Position numbers and translations under genes: made by a program | The notes under the pieces: generated by a model | Databases searched by the model: none | What the model was told of the DNA's origin: nothing | The model's input: the letters and a program-made list of their open reading frames with translations, nothing else | Source: Anniella stebbinsi | Lineage: Eukaryota > Chordata > Lepidosauria > Squamata > Anniellidae | DNA: 64,000 nt | Assembly (NCBI GenBank): GCA_029215795.1 | Contig: JARDYH010000004.1 | Location: 215,552,517 to 215,616,516, forward strand | Direction: 5' to 3' | In this document: positions 1 through 11,466 of the stretch, one piece after another | How positions within the stretch are numbered: position 1 is the stretch's first letter | Layout of the letters: every line of letters begins with the position of its first letter

Positions 1-178
1 TACCTCTAGTATCAGAGGCAGTAAGTCTATACACACAAGTTGCTGGGGAACATGGGTGAGAAGGTGCTGTTGCACCTGTGTCCTGCTGTGGGTTCTTGGA
101 CAACAGCTAATAGTGTGAATGGAATGATGGACTAGAAGAACCCTTGGTCTGATCTAGCATGGCCCTTCTTATGTTCAT
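1..178 (+). repeat. CR1-like LINE 3' end
   Basis: The sequence matches the terminal part of a dispersed reptile LINE. It contains the phrase around CTAGTATCAGAGGCAGTA, then GGACTAGAAGAACCCTTGGTCTGATC, shortened here, and it ends in the octamer-like CTTATGTTC. The same tail appears at 9605-9765, 42840-42955 and 44365-44516. Assignment to the CR1 clade is inference from the octamer-type end. Confidence 0.6.
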
Positions 179-1666
179 AATGACGTCTCAATTGTGTGTG
201 TGTATGTGTGTCGGGGAGGGAACCCCAAACTGTTTTCTCCCAGTGGGCTTCCAAATGCAGGCGTAGAAGAATAAATATTTATCAGAAAGTCTCTGCAAGG
301 TTGGGAGAACAGTGGAGGGAATTCTGAATGAGGAAATAGCTGGTGGGGTAAAAGCTAAAGCACCCCTTCTCTCTTGACACACTTCCCTACACAATTGCAG
401 CCTCCTGAGGCTGCTTTTCATACGTATTTTAACGTGGGAGTTTTATTACATGCACATGAATGTAACATGTTGTTTGCCCCTGGGAGGAATCAGATTGGAG
501 GGGAGAGCAGGGAAGAAGAGAGGAAAGAATAGAAGGGATTAAGAAAGTGCAGTGGAAGAGTCTTAGCAGGCACAGCAATGCTCATAATGTAAGGTGTGTA
601 AGCTTGCATTTCTCAAATGGAAAAGAGATCTTGGGGGACCAGTGGCGTAGTGGAGCAGGGAGGTAGGGCAGCACCGGCACTTTCTGATTAGCAGGGATGC
701 TGCTGTGATCTGCAACCCCCTCTGAATTCCCTGTTTCCTCTGAGATTAGCTGCAATCCTCACAATAGCTGATGGCTCAGTCTTAAATGGGCAATTATGAC
801 CCATTAGCTTTACAGAAGTCCTGCGGAGATAAAACTGCTAGAACTGCTTTGTTGATAATCTTTTTGATAAATAACCTTTACATGTTATCAAGTCTATAAA
901 CAGGCAAAGGCCCACGTTTCCCCAAATCGGTGTTTTTTTTACGCAAGGCTGTTAATTGATTGTTAATGCACTGTATTTTCAGTTTCGTTACAGAACTGAG
1001 ATCCAAGCACTACACAAAAAGCATTTCCTTTTCTGCATTTCTGCTTCTTAACCTCTAGGTGGCATTGTGGAACAGCAGAATAGTGCAAATACACAAGTGA
1101 AAAAGCAGTTTCTTTCACTTTCACAATTAAATACTGTATTTTCCCTGCTCTCAAAAGACTTGCCGAAAGTGCTGGTTAGACACAGAACTGAAACTGGAGG
1201 GTCACGACATCGTCTAAAGAACTCATAGGGTAGGGAATGACGAGTGCATGAGAAATGCCTTATGTGGAACGGCCCCAGGTTCTCACCTGACTGGGAACTC
1301 TTAAATAAAGGAGTGAGGTGATAAGAGTCCCTGACTGTTGTAGGGACTGTTGCCCCAGGCGGCAAATGAAACAGAGGTGTGGGTGCAGGTGTGTATGAAT
1401 ACATGTGTGTATGTATGCATGTGTAGGAGCTAGTCAGGTCAGCAAGGAGCACCTAAGGTTGTAGGAGTCAATCAACTATGCCCAATGTGATTACTGGATT
1501 GGGTGGATTTAGATGTCTTAGTAAACTAAGAGGCACAGCATAATATTTGAGTAAAGACTGTAAAATAAGAGCACTGAGGGGCTGCAGTTAATCAAAACAT
1601 TTTATTTGCATGTAACCAACAGAATTAATCATGCACTAGAGCTCTCTTCTTCTATAGCACATTTCC

Positions 1667-1791
1667 TCAGCCTGGTGCCCTACAGACATGTTGGACTACA
1701 ACTCCCATCACCCCTGGCCAGCATAGTGCTAGATGCAGAAAATGGGAGTCCAACACAGCTGGAAGGTACCAGGTTGGGGAAGGCTGCTCTA
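1667..1791. mobile_element. Palindromic hAT-type MITE
   Basis: This is a self-complementary element of about 125 bp. The left half contains GACTACAACTCCCATCA and the right half contains the diverged complement GGGAGTCCAAC. The ends read TGGTGCCCT and ACCAGGTT. It belongs to the common reptile and vertebrate family in which GTTGGACTACAACTCCCAT is repeated in inverted orientation. Orientation is not meaningful because of the palindrome. Confidence 0.65.
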
Positions 1792-2479
1792 GAAGTCTAA
1801 CAAATCTGGAATGAAGAATTTATTTTAATTAAGAATGGGCGTGGGTGGGTGTGGATTAAGTATTTGTGCTACTTACTTCTAATTCCCCAGGCATTCTCAA
1901 GTAGCCTACGATTTAGAAGGAATAAATAAAAGATGTTCCTTGAATACCATTTTCATGAATTTGGCAGGTGCTAAATAGTTGGTGCGTATGTTTTATGCAT
2001 TCCCCATGATTCTATCTTTACTAGCTTGCTTTTTCTATTACTTGAATTTTCCAGCAACGCCTGTAAAACTCTTTGAGCAGCAGCTTCTGCAGGATTATTA
2101 AACAGGATGAACCCAAGGGCAGGCTACCAAGAGCAGTGAATTTTATGACTACAGCATTGGCATCTTATCTCAAAGGGTTGTGAACTGGAAGAGAAAAGAA
2201 ATATCCTTGCAAATGCTTAAAGGCATCACTAAGGCAGAATAAGACATCAGTTGTAGTCATCTTGAATGTAAATGGCAATGAAATGATTAAGAATTGGAAG
2301 AAAGGTTGCAGCCAATAAGACATTTTCTTGTGAGTGGATAAAGAAGGGCAGGGCTGATTTACAATAGAACAGGGTGCAGTCTTGGAAAAATATATATACA
2401 GCCCTGCAGTTTACTTCGCTTAAAGCTATTTTTGTTGGCACTGAAATTTCAGCAGCTAGAAACTTACCATAGTGATAAT

Positions 2480-2483
<4 letters not shown>

Positions 2484-2513
<30 letters not shown>
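2484..2513. repeat. (AT)n microsatellite
   Basis: About 14 uninterrupted AT dinucleotides within intron sequence. Confidence 0.95.
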
Positions 2514-2515
<2 letters not shown>

Positions 2516-4383
2516 GGATCTCCTCTGAAAGGTGATCACAGTATTCAAAAATAACAAGGCATATTTTTACAGGCTGGGCCAGTTCGTAAAACTCAACAAC
2601 GCTATGGTTGGGCACCATTTTGCATATTCAACCCCTGACTGGGAGTTATCATGTCATGTGAACTCGGACACCATGGGTTATGCATAACCCTTATATCAGA
2701 CTATGGATAATGTGAAGGTTCTTTAACTTTCGCATAATTCCCAGTTATGACACAACAACCCCTGGCCAGGTGTTGAATATGCATAATGGCACCAACAGGC
2801 CTCACAGCTCGTTGTGGGTTAAATAACCCACAGTGACTAACCAGGTCACTGCCTCTCTCCTAAGGGAATATCTATACCCGTGCCCTACATGTGGCAATTA
2901 ATACCATATTCCTCCTTGCCCGTAGTGGTTGTCTATCCCAATTGCAGTTCTTTTGGGTTCATTTAGCTTGGTCCGTCTTTTCACCTGCACCAGTCCAGCA
3001 CCCCTACAAAGCAGTGTGCTGCTACACCTCCTCTTAAGTCAATTTACTTGAGGGGCAGTGAGTGAGCACACTCTTCAAAGGATGTGGTGCCGTCCTTGTT
3101 CTTGAGTAAACGTACTCAAGGGAATGGTCCAGTTGCTCCCTACTTGGAATGCCAAGGACAACACATTTTGAAGGATGTGTGTTCTTCAACCCATTTGCCC
3201 AGCTATTGCAAAGCACGATGTGGATCAACTAGCATTTCTTCAGTGAAGGTACCTAGACATGGGGCCCTAAGCAGAGATGAGACTCAGGGACAGGTCAAGA
3301 TTTTGCTAGCTATTTCTGAAATGTTCAGGTACACACAGTGCAAAAAAACAAAACAAAAACAACAACTGAACACAGACACATCTAAGCTCTTACTGCCACT
3401 TTGAACCTGGGGTCTAGATCACCCAGGTTGCCAGTGCCAGGCTCAGGTGCAGGCTTGAGTTCTCATAGCAGGGTCCTGACAGCTGTGTGGATCCAAGCCA
3501 ATTTCAAGAGAAGAAGCTGTGAGACTAGTTACCCAGGAGCTCAGCTGATGAGCCCACATTGGTCTCAGGGTCACCCCAACTCCCCTTTGACTCTTGCGTC
3601 AGGTGTTCCAAGACCACACCTACATGCTCTTAAATTTCTAGACACATAGTTCATTCCTGTTCGCAGCAAGATAGAGTTTTATGTGTGTGTTTTTAAAAAA
3701 AAGCAAGACAAAATATCCGTCTAATTTCAATTATTGTAAACCAGACCACGTACACCCGCACATTTCTTAGAGAATGAGTCAGAAATACTTCTGTCTCAGA
3801 CTTTACCTCAAACTGATGAAAACTGAAGCTGTTCAAGTTTGAACAAAGCAGAATTAGGTAGGATATCAGGAAACACTTCCTAGCTGTACAAAAAAATGGT
3901 TGGGCAATGCAACACATTCATCATCGAAATGGTGGAATCTTTCCAACTTCAAGGTTTTAAAGAAATGTGTGAGGATCCACTGGGATTTGCTTCAAGCCAA
4001 ATTAGCTAGGGATATTATGGAATATGGGATGAACAAGAAGCAAATGGATCTCTCGCATTTCCTGCCTCCTGTGCTTCTCTTTGCTGTCCGAAACAGAATG
4101 TTTCAATCTCCCCTCTTGCAGAGATTATTTGGACTTTCTGTTTCATGAGAGACATACAAAGTTCTGTTGTGGACCAATATGGGAAAGCATGTGTGATGGG
4201 AAAGGCAAGATGCTTGTATTCCCATCCACATTCCATAACATCTGAAGCCGCTCTTGCATGATATATGCGAATCAGACATTTTGGAAGGAAACACAAATGG
4301 CTGCCCATTGAATATTCAACTACTTTAGTTCCAGGTGTTCTTTGGTGAGCCATATGTGGTGCCTCTCAGTGCTCTGCTCTAGT

Positions 4384-4600
4384 GCCTACATAAGAAGCTC
4401 TCTTATATGGGGTCAGAGCATTGGTCCATCTAGTTCAGTTCTGTCTACACTGTCCATCAGTGGTTCTCCATGGATTCAGACAGGGGTCTTTCCCAGACCT
4501 ACCTGCAGATGCTAGGAACTGAACATGGCATGCAAATCATGTGCAAGGGCTTATGTCAGCAAAGCATGTGTTCTACACTCTGAGCTAGGGACTTTGCCCA
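4384..4600 (-). repeat. tRNA-derived SINE, minus strand
   Basis: Read on the minus strand, this has a tRNA-like head (A-box like TAGCTCAG, B-box like GGTTCAGTTCC) followed by a body ending in the complement of ATAAGAAGCTCTCTTATAT. The same family lies in plus orientation at 23868-24115. It is a degraded retroposon, not a functional tRNA. Confidence 0.6.
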
Positions 4601-5178
4601 GACACTTTCATAATAATGACCTTGGTAAGACCTGATACATAAAACAGCTCCTCTTAACACCATTTGGTTATTTCAATATAATACGTGAATTTCATCACAG
4701 CCTATGTTGGTTTGCACATAAGTTACCAGTGAGCGGAAAGCAGAAAACAAATATTTGTGAATGAGATTTAAGCTATATTCAGATGTAATGGGCCCAAGTC
4801 AAGAAACTTGGTTTGAACATGAGTGTGAGCTATTCCATGGTTTGAACCATGGTTTGAACATGAATGAGTGCGAGCTATTGAATATGAATGAGTGAACAAT
4901 ATTCTATTCCTTCCTCTTCTTCCTCTTCTTGCACAGTTGACTTCAGAGAAGCTTTCTAATTTCTTAAAAATCGTTCTTAAAATCACTGTTTCCCCTAATA
5001 TCCAAACTGGGAAAATGAGGTTCGAGAGATCCCTACAAACCAGGATAGCAAACCATGATCAGTCTCCCATGTGGTTGGAGTCATGAGAAGAAGAGGAAAT
5101 GGTGGTGGCAGGGAGTTGAAAATGAAATATTCAAACTCATTGCTTCTTCATGCTCAAACTGTGATTCATCTGACTTGA

Positions 5179-5412
5179 GAGCCAGTGTGGTGTAGTGGTT
5201 AGAGCGTTGGACTGGAACTCAGGAGATCTGGGGTCTAGTTTCCACTCAAGCCATGGAGTGACTGGGTGACTTTGGGCCAGTCACTGACTCTCAGCCTAAC
5301 TACCTTACAGGGTTGTTGTGAGGATGAAATGGAGAGGAGGTGGACTGTGTAAGCTGCCTTGGGTTCCTTGCAAGAGGAAAAAACAATGGGATATATATGT
5401 AAATAATAAATA
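5179..5412 (+). repeat. Sauria-type SINE
   Basis: A near full-length tRNA-derived SINE. The head reads GAGAGCCAGTGTGGTGTAGT and contains TTAGAGCGTTGGACT. The middle has GACTTTGGGCCAGTCACT and ACAGGGTTGTTGTGAGGAT. The 3' end is an AATAAATAAA tail. It lies in antisense to PTPN13, about 53 bp beyond the donor of exon G. Confidence 0.85.
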
Positions 5413-5465
5413 AACTGTGCCTTATGACTCTGTAGTTAAATGATGATTCCTCTTTTTTATTTTAC

Positions 5466-5562
5466 CTTGATCTTTGTCCCTGGATCCAACCCGATTGAGA
5501 GGCATCATCTGTTCCTGGGGAGGGACCACTCGAGTCATCCTTCAGTGCTTCAAATCTCCTCA
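5466..5562 (-). CDS. PTPN13: PTPN13 coding exon G (last exon in window)
   Basis: This 97-bp exon enters in phase 1 and leaves in phase 2. The acceptor CATGTGTCAG ends at 5563 and the donor AAG/GTAAAATA starts at 5465. It begins VRRFEALKDDSSGPSPGTDD and ends at a codon split after SR. Human has VRRSEASKRFESSSGLPGVD at this point by memory, so the anchors VRR, SSG and PG-D are kept while the rest is diverged. It is the least conserved of the seven exons, but the phase fits the preceding exon exactly. The following exon, carrying the coiled coil and the start of the FERM domain, is not found between 1 and 5465. A SINE starts about 53 bp past the donor. Confidence 0.88.
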
Positions 5563-6552
5563 CTGACACATGGAAAAGGAACAAGACAAAACCGTGAGTT
5601 ACACTTCTTTAAAGGAAATCTTAAAGCAACAAAGGATTTACCAGATGCAGGCGAATAGTACCTTCAAGGGGACCATACATATTGTTACATCTACAATAAG
5701 ATGGTAACATTGGAGTGGAGGGAGGATGGAAGTTGTCATATTTCTAAAAGTTCTTTTTCCACTGGGAACAGTCGCTCTGTAAATAAGGCTGGACTGAGGC
5801 ATGGGGTAACTGTGCTGCAGCCCAGGTACCACTTTCTCAAAGGGCCAACCTGCATTCCAGATTCACCCCAAAATGTCACTCATGCAAAGAGAAATATTTA
5901 CAGCACAATAGTTTGTTCTACAATGCACTCTATTTTCTCTGCATTTACTGTTCATGCTTATATGAGAGAGAGAAAGAGAGAGCGCCCAAACTTTGCAATA
6001 CCAGATGAACAAGAAGCACGTAAACCTCCCAATTCCTGTGCTTCCCTTTATTGTTCAAAACAGAGTGTTTGTATCTCTCCTCCCGTGAAAAAAATGCATA
6101 TGCTGCCTTCTCACTGGAACCTTGTGTAGGGAGAGATGTAAAATATTCTTCGGTGGAACTGGGGCTTGCCTTTAACCTCAGCCTTCAATGTGGGCCTGCT
6201 TTTAAATTTTGTTTCCTTCTCTTTTTATTTATTTCTTCTTCTTTCTCTTTCTACTGCTTACTTTCTTATGCAGTCTAGCTAGGACATTTCCCATTAACTG
6301 CTGATGTGGAATGACCTAGTGGCAACTATTTTAGATTTCTTCTTCCCTGCCTATTCATGGCTCTCTCTCCCTGCCTCCATTACACCCACCATTGATCAAC
6401 AATAAAGGGGAAAAATGATGTAAACATTATGAAAACCAAGTCAATATCGTTGGTAAAAATGTAGCATAATTTTTGGTAAGTTCATAACTCACCAACTAAA
6501 GTTTAGTGTTGTGCTATATGTATTGTACATACTATTCCCCCCTTATAAATAA

Positions 6553-6587
<35 letters not shown>

Positions 6588-6608
6588 ATACTTCCCAACA
6601 GTTTTTAC
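5563..6608 (-). other. PTPN13: PTPN13 intron between exons F and G
   Basis: This 1.05-kb intron is the shortest in the window. Apart from the AAAT microsatellite next to the exon F donor and a short GA run near 5966, no repeat or exon is recognised in it. Confidence 0.85.
6547..6591. repeat. (AAAT)n microsatellite
   Basis: About eleven AAAT/AATA units, 17 bp beyond the donor of PTPN13 exon F on the transcript strand, where it reads TTTA. Confidence 0.95.
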
Positions 6609-6704
6609 CTTGTCTGAAATCTGCCTCAGAAGAAATGAATGATGGGCTTTCACTGTCCATGCTGTATATGTCACTGTGGTACGATTTGTATCTTCGAACA
6701 TGCT
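6609..6704 (-). CDS. PTPN13: PTPN13 coding exon F (pre-FERM linker)
   Basis: This 96-bp exon spans 32 codons, phase 1 at both ends. The acceptor CATCTTTCAG ends at 6705 and the donor GTAAAAAC starts at 6608. The peptide contains VRRYKSYHSDIYSMDSESPS and then ISSEADFRQ. The human counterpart as I recall it has the same length and the same VRRYK and SSE-DFRQ anchors. A (TTTA)n microsatellite lies about 17 bp past the donor on the transcript strand. The larger open frame reported over this exon runs into intron on both sides; only the spliced part is coding. Confidence 0.96.
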
Positions 6705-6844
6705 CTGAAAGATGTTTAAGGAAACAGAAGACTGTTAAACACTGAACGAGATTTAATAGTGTCATATGCCAGAGGGTCATCATTTCAGGGTCTTTTCAAA
6801 AACATGGAAAAACTGACACTCATTAGTTTGTATCCAACAGGTTC

Positions 6845-6921
6845 TAACTAATTTTTGTCTAACTTAAGTCCCATTCATTTCAGCGGGTCTACTCTTAAGT
6901 AGAAGTAACATTGGATTCAGC
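6845..6921. repeat. Short dispersed repeat (CAGAAGTAAGT family, degraded)
   Basis: This contains CTTAAGTCCCATTCATTTCA and then ACTCTTAAGTAGAAGTAACA, a degraded copy of a small palindromic repeat also present near 20770, 27270, 42672 and 52437. Its class is unknown to me. Confidence 0.4.
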
Positions 6922-8119
6922 TCATCGGTCTGTTCCTCTGGAATTTGTTAACACAGGATGTTGGTGTAAATGGCTCTTTGAAACATTACACTTCATCCTG
7001 CGACCCTCTTAGCTTCGCCACTTTACCTGAACAGAACACACAGGATTGGGACTGGACAGCTCAGATAGGCAACCTCATTAGATTTTTTTTTAAAGGGCCA
7101 ATGCAGATTTAACACTACTCAAGTGTAATCCATAGCAATGAAGAAAATCTTATAGGATAATGCTTCTTTTTCTGTGTTCAAATCCCTGACCATCACCCCT
7201 AAACAAGATTCGACATTACATTTGACCATTCCTTACCATGGTTATGGGTGCTCGTTAACCCTGGTTCAGAGTCCAAATTTAAAACATGGGTTTCTTAACT
7301 AGAATTTAGGAGTTCCTTTAAACATGGTCAACAAGGGTCAGTCATATTGCAGAACCATAAGGGGAGGTCAAGGGAAGAAAGAAAAAATGGGGAAGGAAAG
7401 AGGGTGAAAATAGCAAGTGTGTGGGAGGCACACAATTCTTCAGCCTGCTTCTGGTCACTATGTCATGGTTAGCATTTGGCTAGTGTTACATCTGCACAGG
7501 CTTCAGCTGTAATTAATTATAACTGATATATTGACTGAAGTAGTTGAGATGTGAGTTCAAAAAACCATGTACTAAATGATCTGGCTCGGTCTTTTCTCAT
7601 TACTGAAAATATGTGATCAGAAAAGCATAACATGTAAACATATGCTTGGAATAAACCTCTCTTGCATCTACAGTGGGGTTTCATTGTCTGTGTGTGTGTG
7701 TGTTTTCAGTTTATAACAACAGAAAATAGTGTCCCTAGTCAAGACAAATAGTGAGAGGGAAGCGTACACAGAGAAAGGAATTGGATACAAGTAGAACAAA
7801 CTATACACAAGGACAGGAAAATCTTACAGAAAAGAAAATTATACACATAAGAAAATGATAATGTACACAAAATACAATAAAGGACGATCATTAAGAAAAT
7901 ATAGTCAAGTTGTTATTTCAGGAAATAAATATATAAACTTTTATAGTCTTCTATAAAAAAATAGTAGAATCAACAACATTAAGGAAAAGAAAAAACATAT
8001 TTCTAAGAAAAACACAAACAAATTATCTGTATATATAGGATCCTTTAATTTGAAATGAGGTTTTAATCTATTATTAGAATTTCTGGGCATTATTAAATCA
8101 TCCCTGAATGGGATCTTCC

Positions 8120-8378
8120 CCATTTCCAATGCCTTTACACACTTCTATGGTACACTGACAGCTGGAACAGTTCTGGTCACCAAATCTCAAAACGGATGTT
8201 GTTAGAGCCAGAAAACATGGAGGAAAAGGCAACTTTAATGTTCAGAAGGCTGGAGCAATTCCTCTATGAGGAAAAGTTATAATATTTGGGCCTTTATAGT
8301 TTAGAGAAAAGGTGAAAGGAGGATGAGACTTGAGGTCTATAAAATTATGCATGATGTGGAGAAAGTGGATAGAGAAAA

Positions 8379-8414
<36 letters not shown>

Positions 8415-8559
8415 TCTTAGAACCTGGGGCCATCCAAGGAAGTTGAGTGATAATAATGTATACAAAGATTCAGGATTCACAGAGTACATAGTTGAATAGT
8501 GGGATTCACTTTCAGAAGATGTAGCAGTAATGGAGTCCAATGTAAATGTCTTTAAAAGG
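8120..8559 (+). repeat. CR1-like LINE, 3' ORF2 fragment (5' part of an interrupted copy)
   Basis: This resembles the end of a LINE ORF2. The characteristic phrases are CTGGAACAGTTCTGGTCACC, TATAAAATTATGCATGATGT and GATAGAGAAAACATCTC. It stops at 8559, where a hAT-type element is inserted, and resumes at 9556. The CTC microsatellite at 8380-8410 is an expansion inside it. The frame is decayed. Confidence 0.65.
8380..8410. repeat. (TC)n microsatellite
   Basis: About 15 TC units inside the LINE fragment. Confidence 0.95.
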
Positions 8560-9555
8560 CAGGCCTGGCCCAAATCATTTTCCTCCCTGAGGTGAAGAAC
8601 TGGTGCCCCCTTCAATTCCATGTACAAAAGCCGACTGGACTTGCAGATGAATCTATCTTCAACACCAATGGTGGGTGTGAGGTCATCCTTGACCACTTGC
8701 TGTTGCTGCCTCTGTCTCGCCTTTACTATTTAGGCCCCACAGCACCACAGCCCAGCAACCTGGCCTCCAGATAACTTCTTTGTTCCACTGCCACCAGTAC
8801 CTTCTCAGGTACACCCACAGATCACACCAGGAGATGGAATTAACAAGTATTTATTAATAAGAAATCGCGTGTCAACAAGCTTAATGGGTACTTCAGTTCA
8901 ATTGCATATCAGTTACAAGGTTTCAATGCTTAGTGGTTTCTGTCAGAACTCTTATACTTTAACAAACTGTTCCTTACTTAATCTATGCTCTAAAAATGTA
9001 TCTCAATCTCTCAATCAAACACTCTTCTAATCTAATAATCCTGCTTCAGACTCTCTCTCTCTCCAATACTCTCTAATCCCTTTCAACGTCTCTCTCAAAA
9101 ATCCCCCTCAAATCTCCCCCCCATCAACCTCCTGTCAGCTCTTCTCTGCCAGAATCATAGACACCTTCACTCTATTTTCCAGCTCCTCCCACTCTCACAC
9201 AGCCAACCAATCCAGGCACTCCGAACAATCAGCCGATCATTCTATACTTACCAAGACCTATACCACAAACAGTACATTTCGGCCTAGTCATTTCCCTTAA
9301 TTGTTAGCATTCTTAACCTTTTTAAAGATATGCATATCATAAACAACAAACTTTGCAATACAATAATAGCAATAAGCAGTAGAACATCACAGTGGGACCG
9401 CATTCTTCACTGCGCCTGAAGGCAGCAGGCCAACATAGGGGCCACAGAGCAGGCCACATGGCACACTGGTCTCTCCTTCAGCATTTGCTGCCACCTCCCA
9501 GCGCCAGCCGACTGAAGCGACTGCCTCACCCTACCTAATGGTAGGGCCAGCCCTA
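8560..9555. mobile_element. hAT-type element inserted in the LINE
   Basis: The ends are CAGGCCTGGCCC and GGGCCAGCCCTA, which are inverted relative to each other. They are flanked by TTAAAAGG (8552-8559) and TTAAAAGC (9556-9563), a 7-of-8 match typical of a hAT 8-bp target duplication. The LINE sequence is continuous when this block is removed. The middle carries a second insertion that looks like an LTR. Confidence 0.7.
8790..9395 (-). repeat. Possible solo LTR or LTR fragment, minus strand
   Basis: Read on the minus strand, a segment starting near TGTTCTACTGCTTATTGC runs about 600 bp, with long purine-rich GAGAGA tracts, to an AATAAATA signal at about 8853-8860 and a short downstream tail. 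This layout is that of a retroviral-type LTR, with polyadenylation signal and R/U5-like end. No gag or pol sequence is visible, and exact TG/CA ends and a target duplication were not fixed. It sits inside the hAT element, making a three-layer nest. Confidence 0.4.
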
Positions 9556-9765
9556 TTAAAAGCACAGGCAAATTCATGAAGGATCCAGCTACTCATCACA
9601 ATATGCTGCTTTCATGGATCAGAGGCAGCATGAATATCTATTTTTGGGGAGCAATGGTGGAAGGGCATCTTTGCACCCACATCCTGCCTGTGGGCTGAGA
9701 CATCTGGTTGCTGGACGAGACAGAACTTTGGTCTGATCCAGCAGAGCTGTTCTTATCCTCAAGTG
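9556..9765 (+). repeat. CR1-like LINE 3' end (continuation after insertion)
   Basis: This resumes the LINE copy interrupted at 8559. It contains AAATTCATGAAGGATC, GGATCAGAGGCAGCATGA and TTTGGTCTGATCCAGCAG, ending TTCTTATCCTC. It is the same tail as at position 1. Confidence 0.65.
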
Positions 9766-10563
9766 GATCTTGGTAATCCAGCTTTTATTGTCACAGCAAT
9801 AAGCTTGTTGTATGGCAACATAGAATTAATCATCATTTATGTTGAACACTGTACACACTGAAATCTTACTGTTACAATTATTCTTCAGTATCACAACAAG
9901 GGCAGAGCTTTGTAACATTTAGAATATTTCAATCTTTTCTTAACTGAATGGATCCAAGATGAATTAGAATATCTTAGGATCAAGTTAAACCTGGTAAACA
10001 GTCACTGAATTTGGGAAGCAAATATATAGAGGGAAAGCCAGCCATAAATGTCATAGAGCAAGTAATGCAGCTGGCAAATCAATGTCTGTGTTGATCTGTA
10101 TTGAATTTATGCTTGCTCTTCCTGGTTATCAACATCACAGAAGCAAAAGACCCCAGGAAATCAGAAGCCTAGCACAAAACTAACAGAACATGCCACTTGT
10201 TGGACAAGGTATATAAGACCCAGAGCAGTAAGTAATATGGAAGACATCTCATTGCTGCCAAACGCCAATAGGAAAATTAAAGAACTATATTTGACATGGT
10301 ATTTGGATATCTCAAATACAAGATTCAAATTACGGACATAAAGAGTCTTCAGGCACAGCGTAACATAAATTACTAGCATGAGAAAAAACAGGGTGGAGAA
10401 CAAAAAGAAAATGTAAGAAGTATTTCAAGAAAATACTACCTTTAAAATGAGCATAACCAATGTAGATGCTTTGGTAAATATGTAGTTCATATTTGTATAT
10501 ATGCTATTTTAACTATAATACTTTCAAACTGACTTGTAAAGTTGGCCAGGGTTATTATCCCGC

Positions 10564-10745
10564 TAATAATAATAATAATAATAATAATAACAATTTATTT
10601 CTTACCCGCCTCTCCGTCAGGATCGAGGCGGGGAACAACAACATGATAAAATACATAAAACTGATTAAAACATGACACATATTATTAAAACTGCATAAAA
10701 ATCCTAAAACATCCTAAAAAACATCCTTAAAACATTCTAAAATTC
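10564..10745 (-). repeat. LINE 3' tail with (AAT)n, minus strand
   Basis: An (AAT)n run (10564-10590) is followed by ACCCGCCTCTCCGTCAGGAT and GAGGCGGGGAACAACA, then short AAAACTGATTAAAAC-type repeats. The same layout occurs at 28053-28230, so this is the 3' end of a dispersed LINE read on the minus strand. Confidence 0.6.
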
Positions 10746-10800
10746 CACTGGACTTTGGTGCCCTACTACAGTTGGGCACCAAAGCTGACAGATAAATAGT

Positions 10801-11184
10801 GGCCTGGTTCAGATGATTGTCAAAAACTTCCCAAACCATTGTTTCTAAAGTCATGAACAAGTATTGGGTCTGAGTGCTCCTTGCTTGCCCCTCCCTCTCT
10901 GTCCTGCTACGCACTGGCTTCGGCACAAGGATCCTGCCTTGAATCAAGCCACAGTTCCCAATTACATCTGAACTGGGAACTCTAACTTAGTGTCAGTTAA
11001 CAAATCAGCCACCACAAAGATCGTTAGACAGAAAGTGGGATATAAATTTTCTAAACTAACACATAAATATACAACAAGCAAATCTTTGTACTGAAGCCAA
11101 TGCACAAAAGAAAGAAGGAAAAGGAGGAGTGAAAGAGAAGTGCTTGGCCCCAATGATTATTCAAATCATCGTCTGAACCAGGCC
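10801..11184. mobile_element. Non-autonomous TIR element
   Basis: Inverted ends GGCCTGGTTCAGATGATT and AATCATCGTCTGAACCAGGCC differ at only a few positions. The element is 384 bp with no coding capacity. The end sequence resembles the GGCTCAGTTCGGACGA family at 59540-61101 in design (GG-T--GTTC-GA-GA), so it may be a distant relative. No clear target duplication was found. Confidence 0.6.
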
Positions 11185-11240
11185 CATGATTTCCCTAAGG
11201 CCACCCCGTGAGTTCATGGCAGAGACAACATTTTAACTTA

Positions 11241-11445
11241 CAGAATCATAGAATCATAGAATTGTTGAGTTGGAAGGGACCATAAGAAAAAACAAAATCA
11301 TATAATGGACAGAATCATAGGATCATAGAATATAATTGGAAGGGCCTATAAGAGCACTGAGTCCAACACCCCTGTTCAGTGCAGGAATCCACCTTAAAGC
11401 ATTAATTCACATTAAAGCATCACTCTGATCACTCGCTCTCTGGGA
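11241..11445 (-). repeat. CR1 LINE 3' end, minus strand
   Basis: The AGAATCATAGAATCATAGAA octamer repeats are the CR1 3' terminal signature read in reverse. They are followed by TTGGAAGGGACC and GAGTCCAACACCCCTGTTCA, the typical CR1 3' UTR. The copy is interrupted by a partial duplication near 11300-11340. Confidence 0.85.
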
Positions 11446-11466
11446 GCTCTCTTCCTTATGTAGTTA

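Larger units (their letters stand above)
1..5465 (-). other. PTPN13: PTPN13 intron downstream of exon G (partial)
   Basis: This is the start of the next intron. Repeats recognised are a CR1-like 3' end at 1-178, a palindromic MITE at 1667-1791, a tRNA-derived SINE at 4384-4600 and a Sauria-type SINE at 5179-5412. The stretches 180-1660, 1795-2480, 2515-4380 and 4600-5175 contain no exon match. The coiled-coil and FERM coding exons of PTPN13 were looked for and not seen. Confidence 0.8.
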
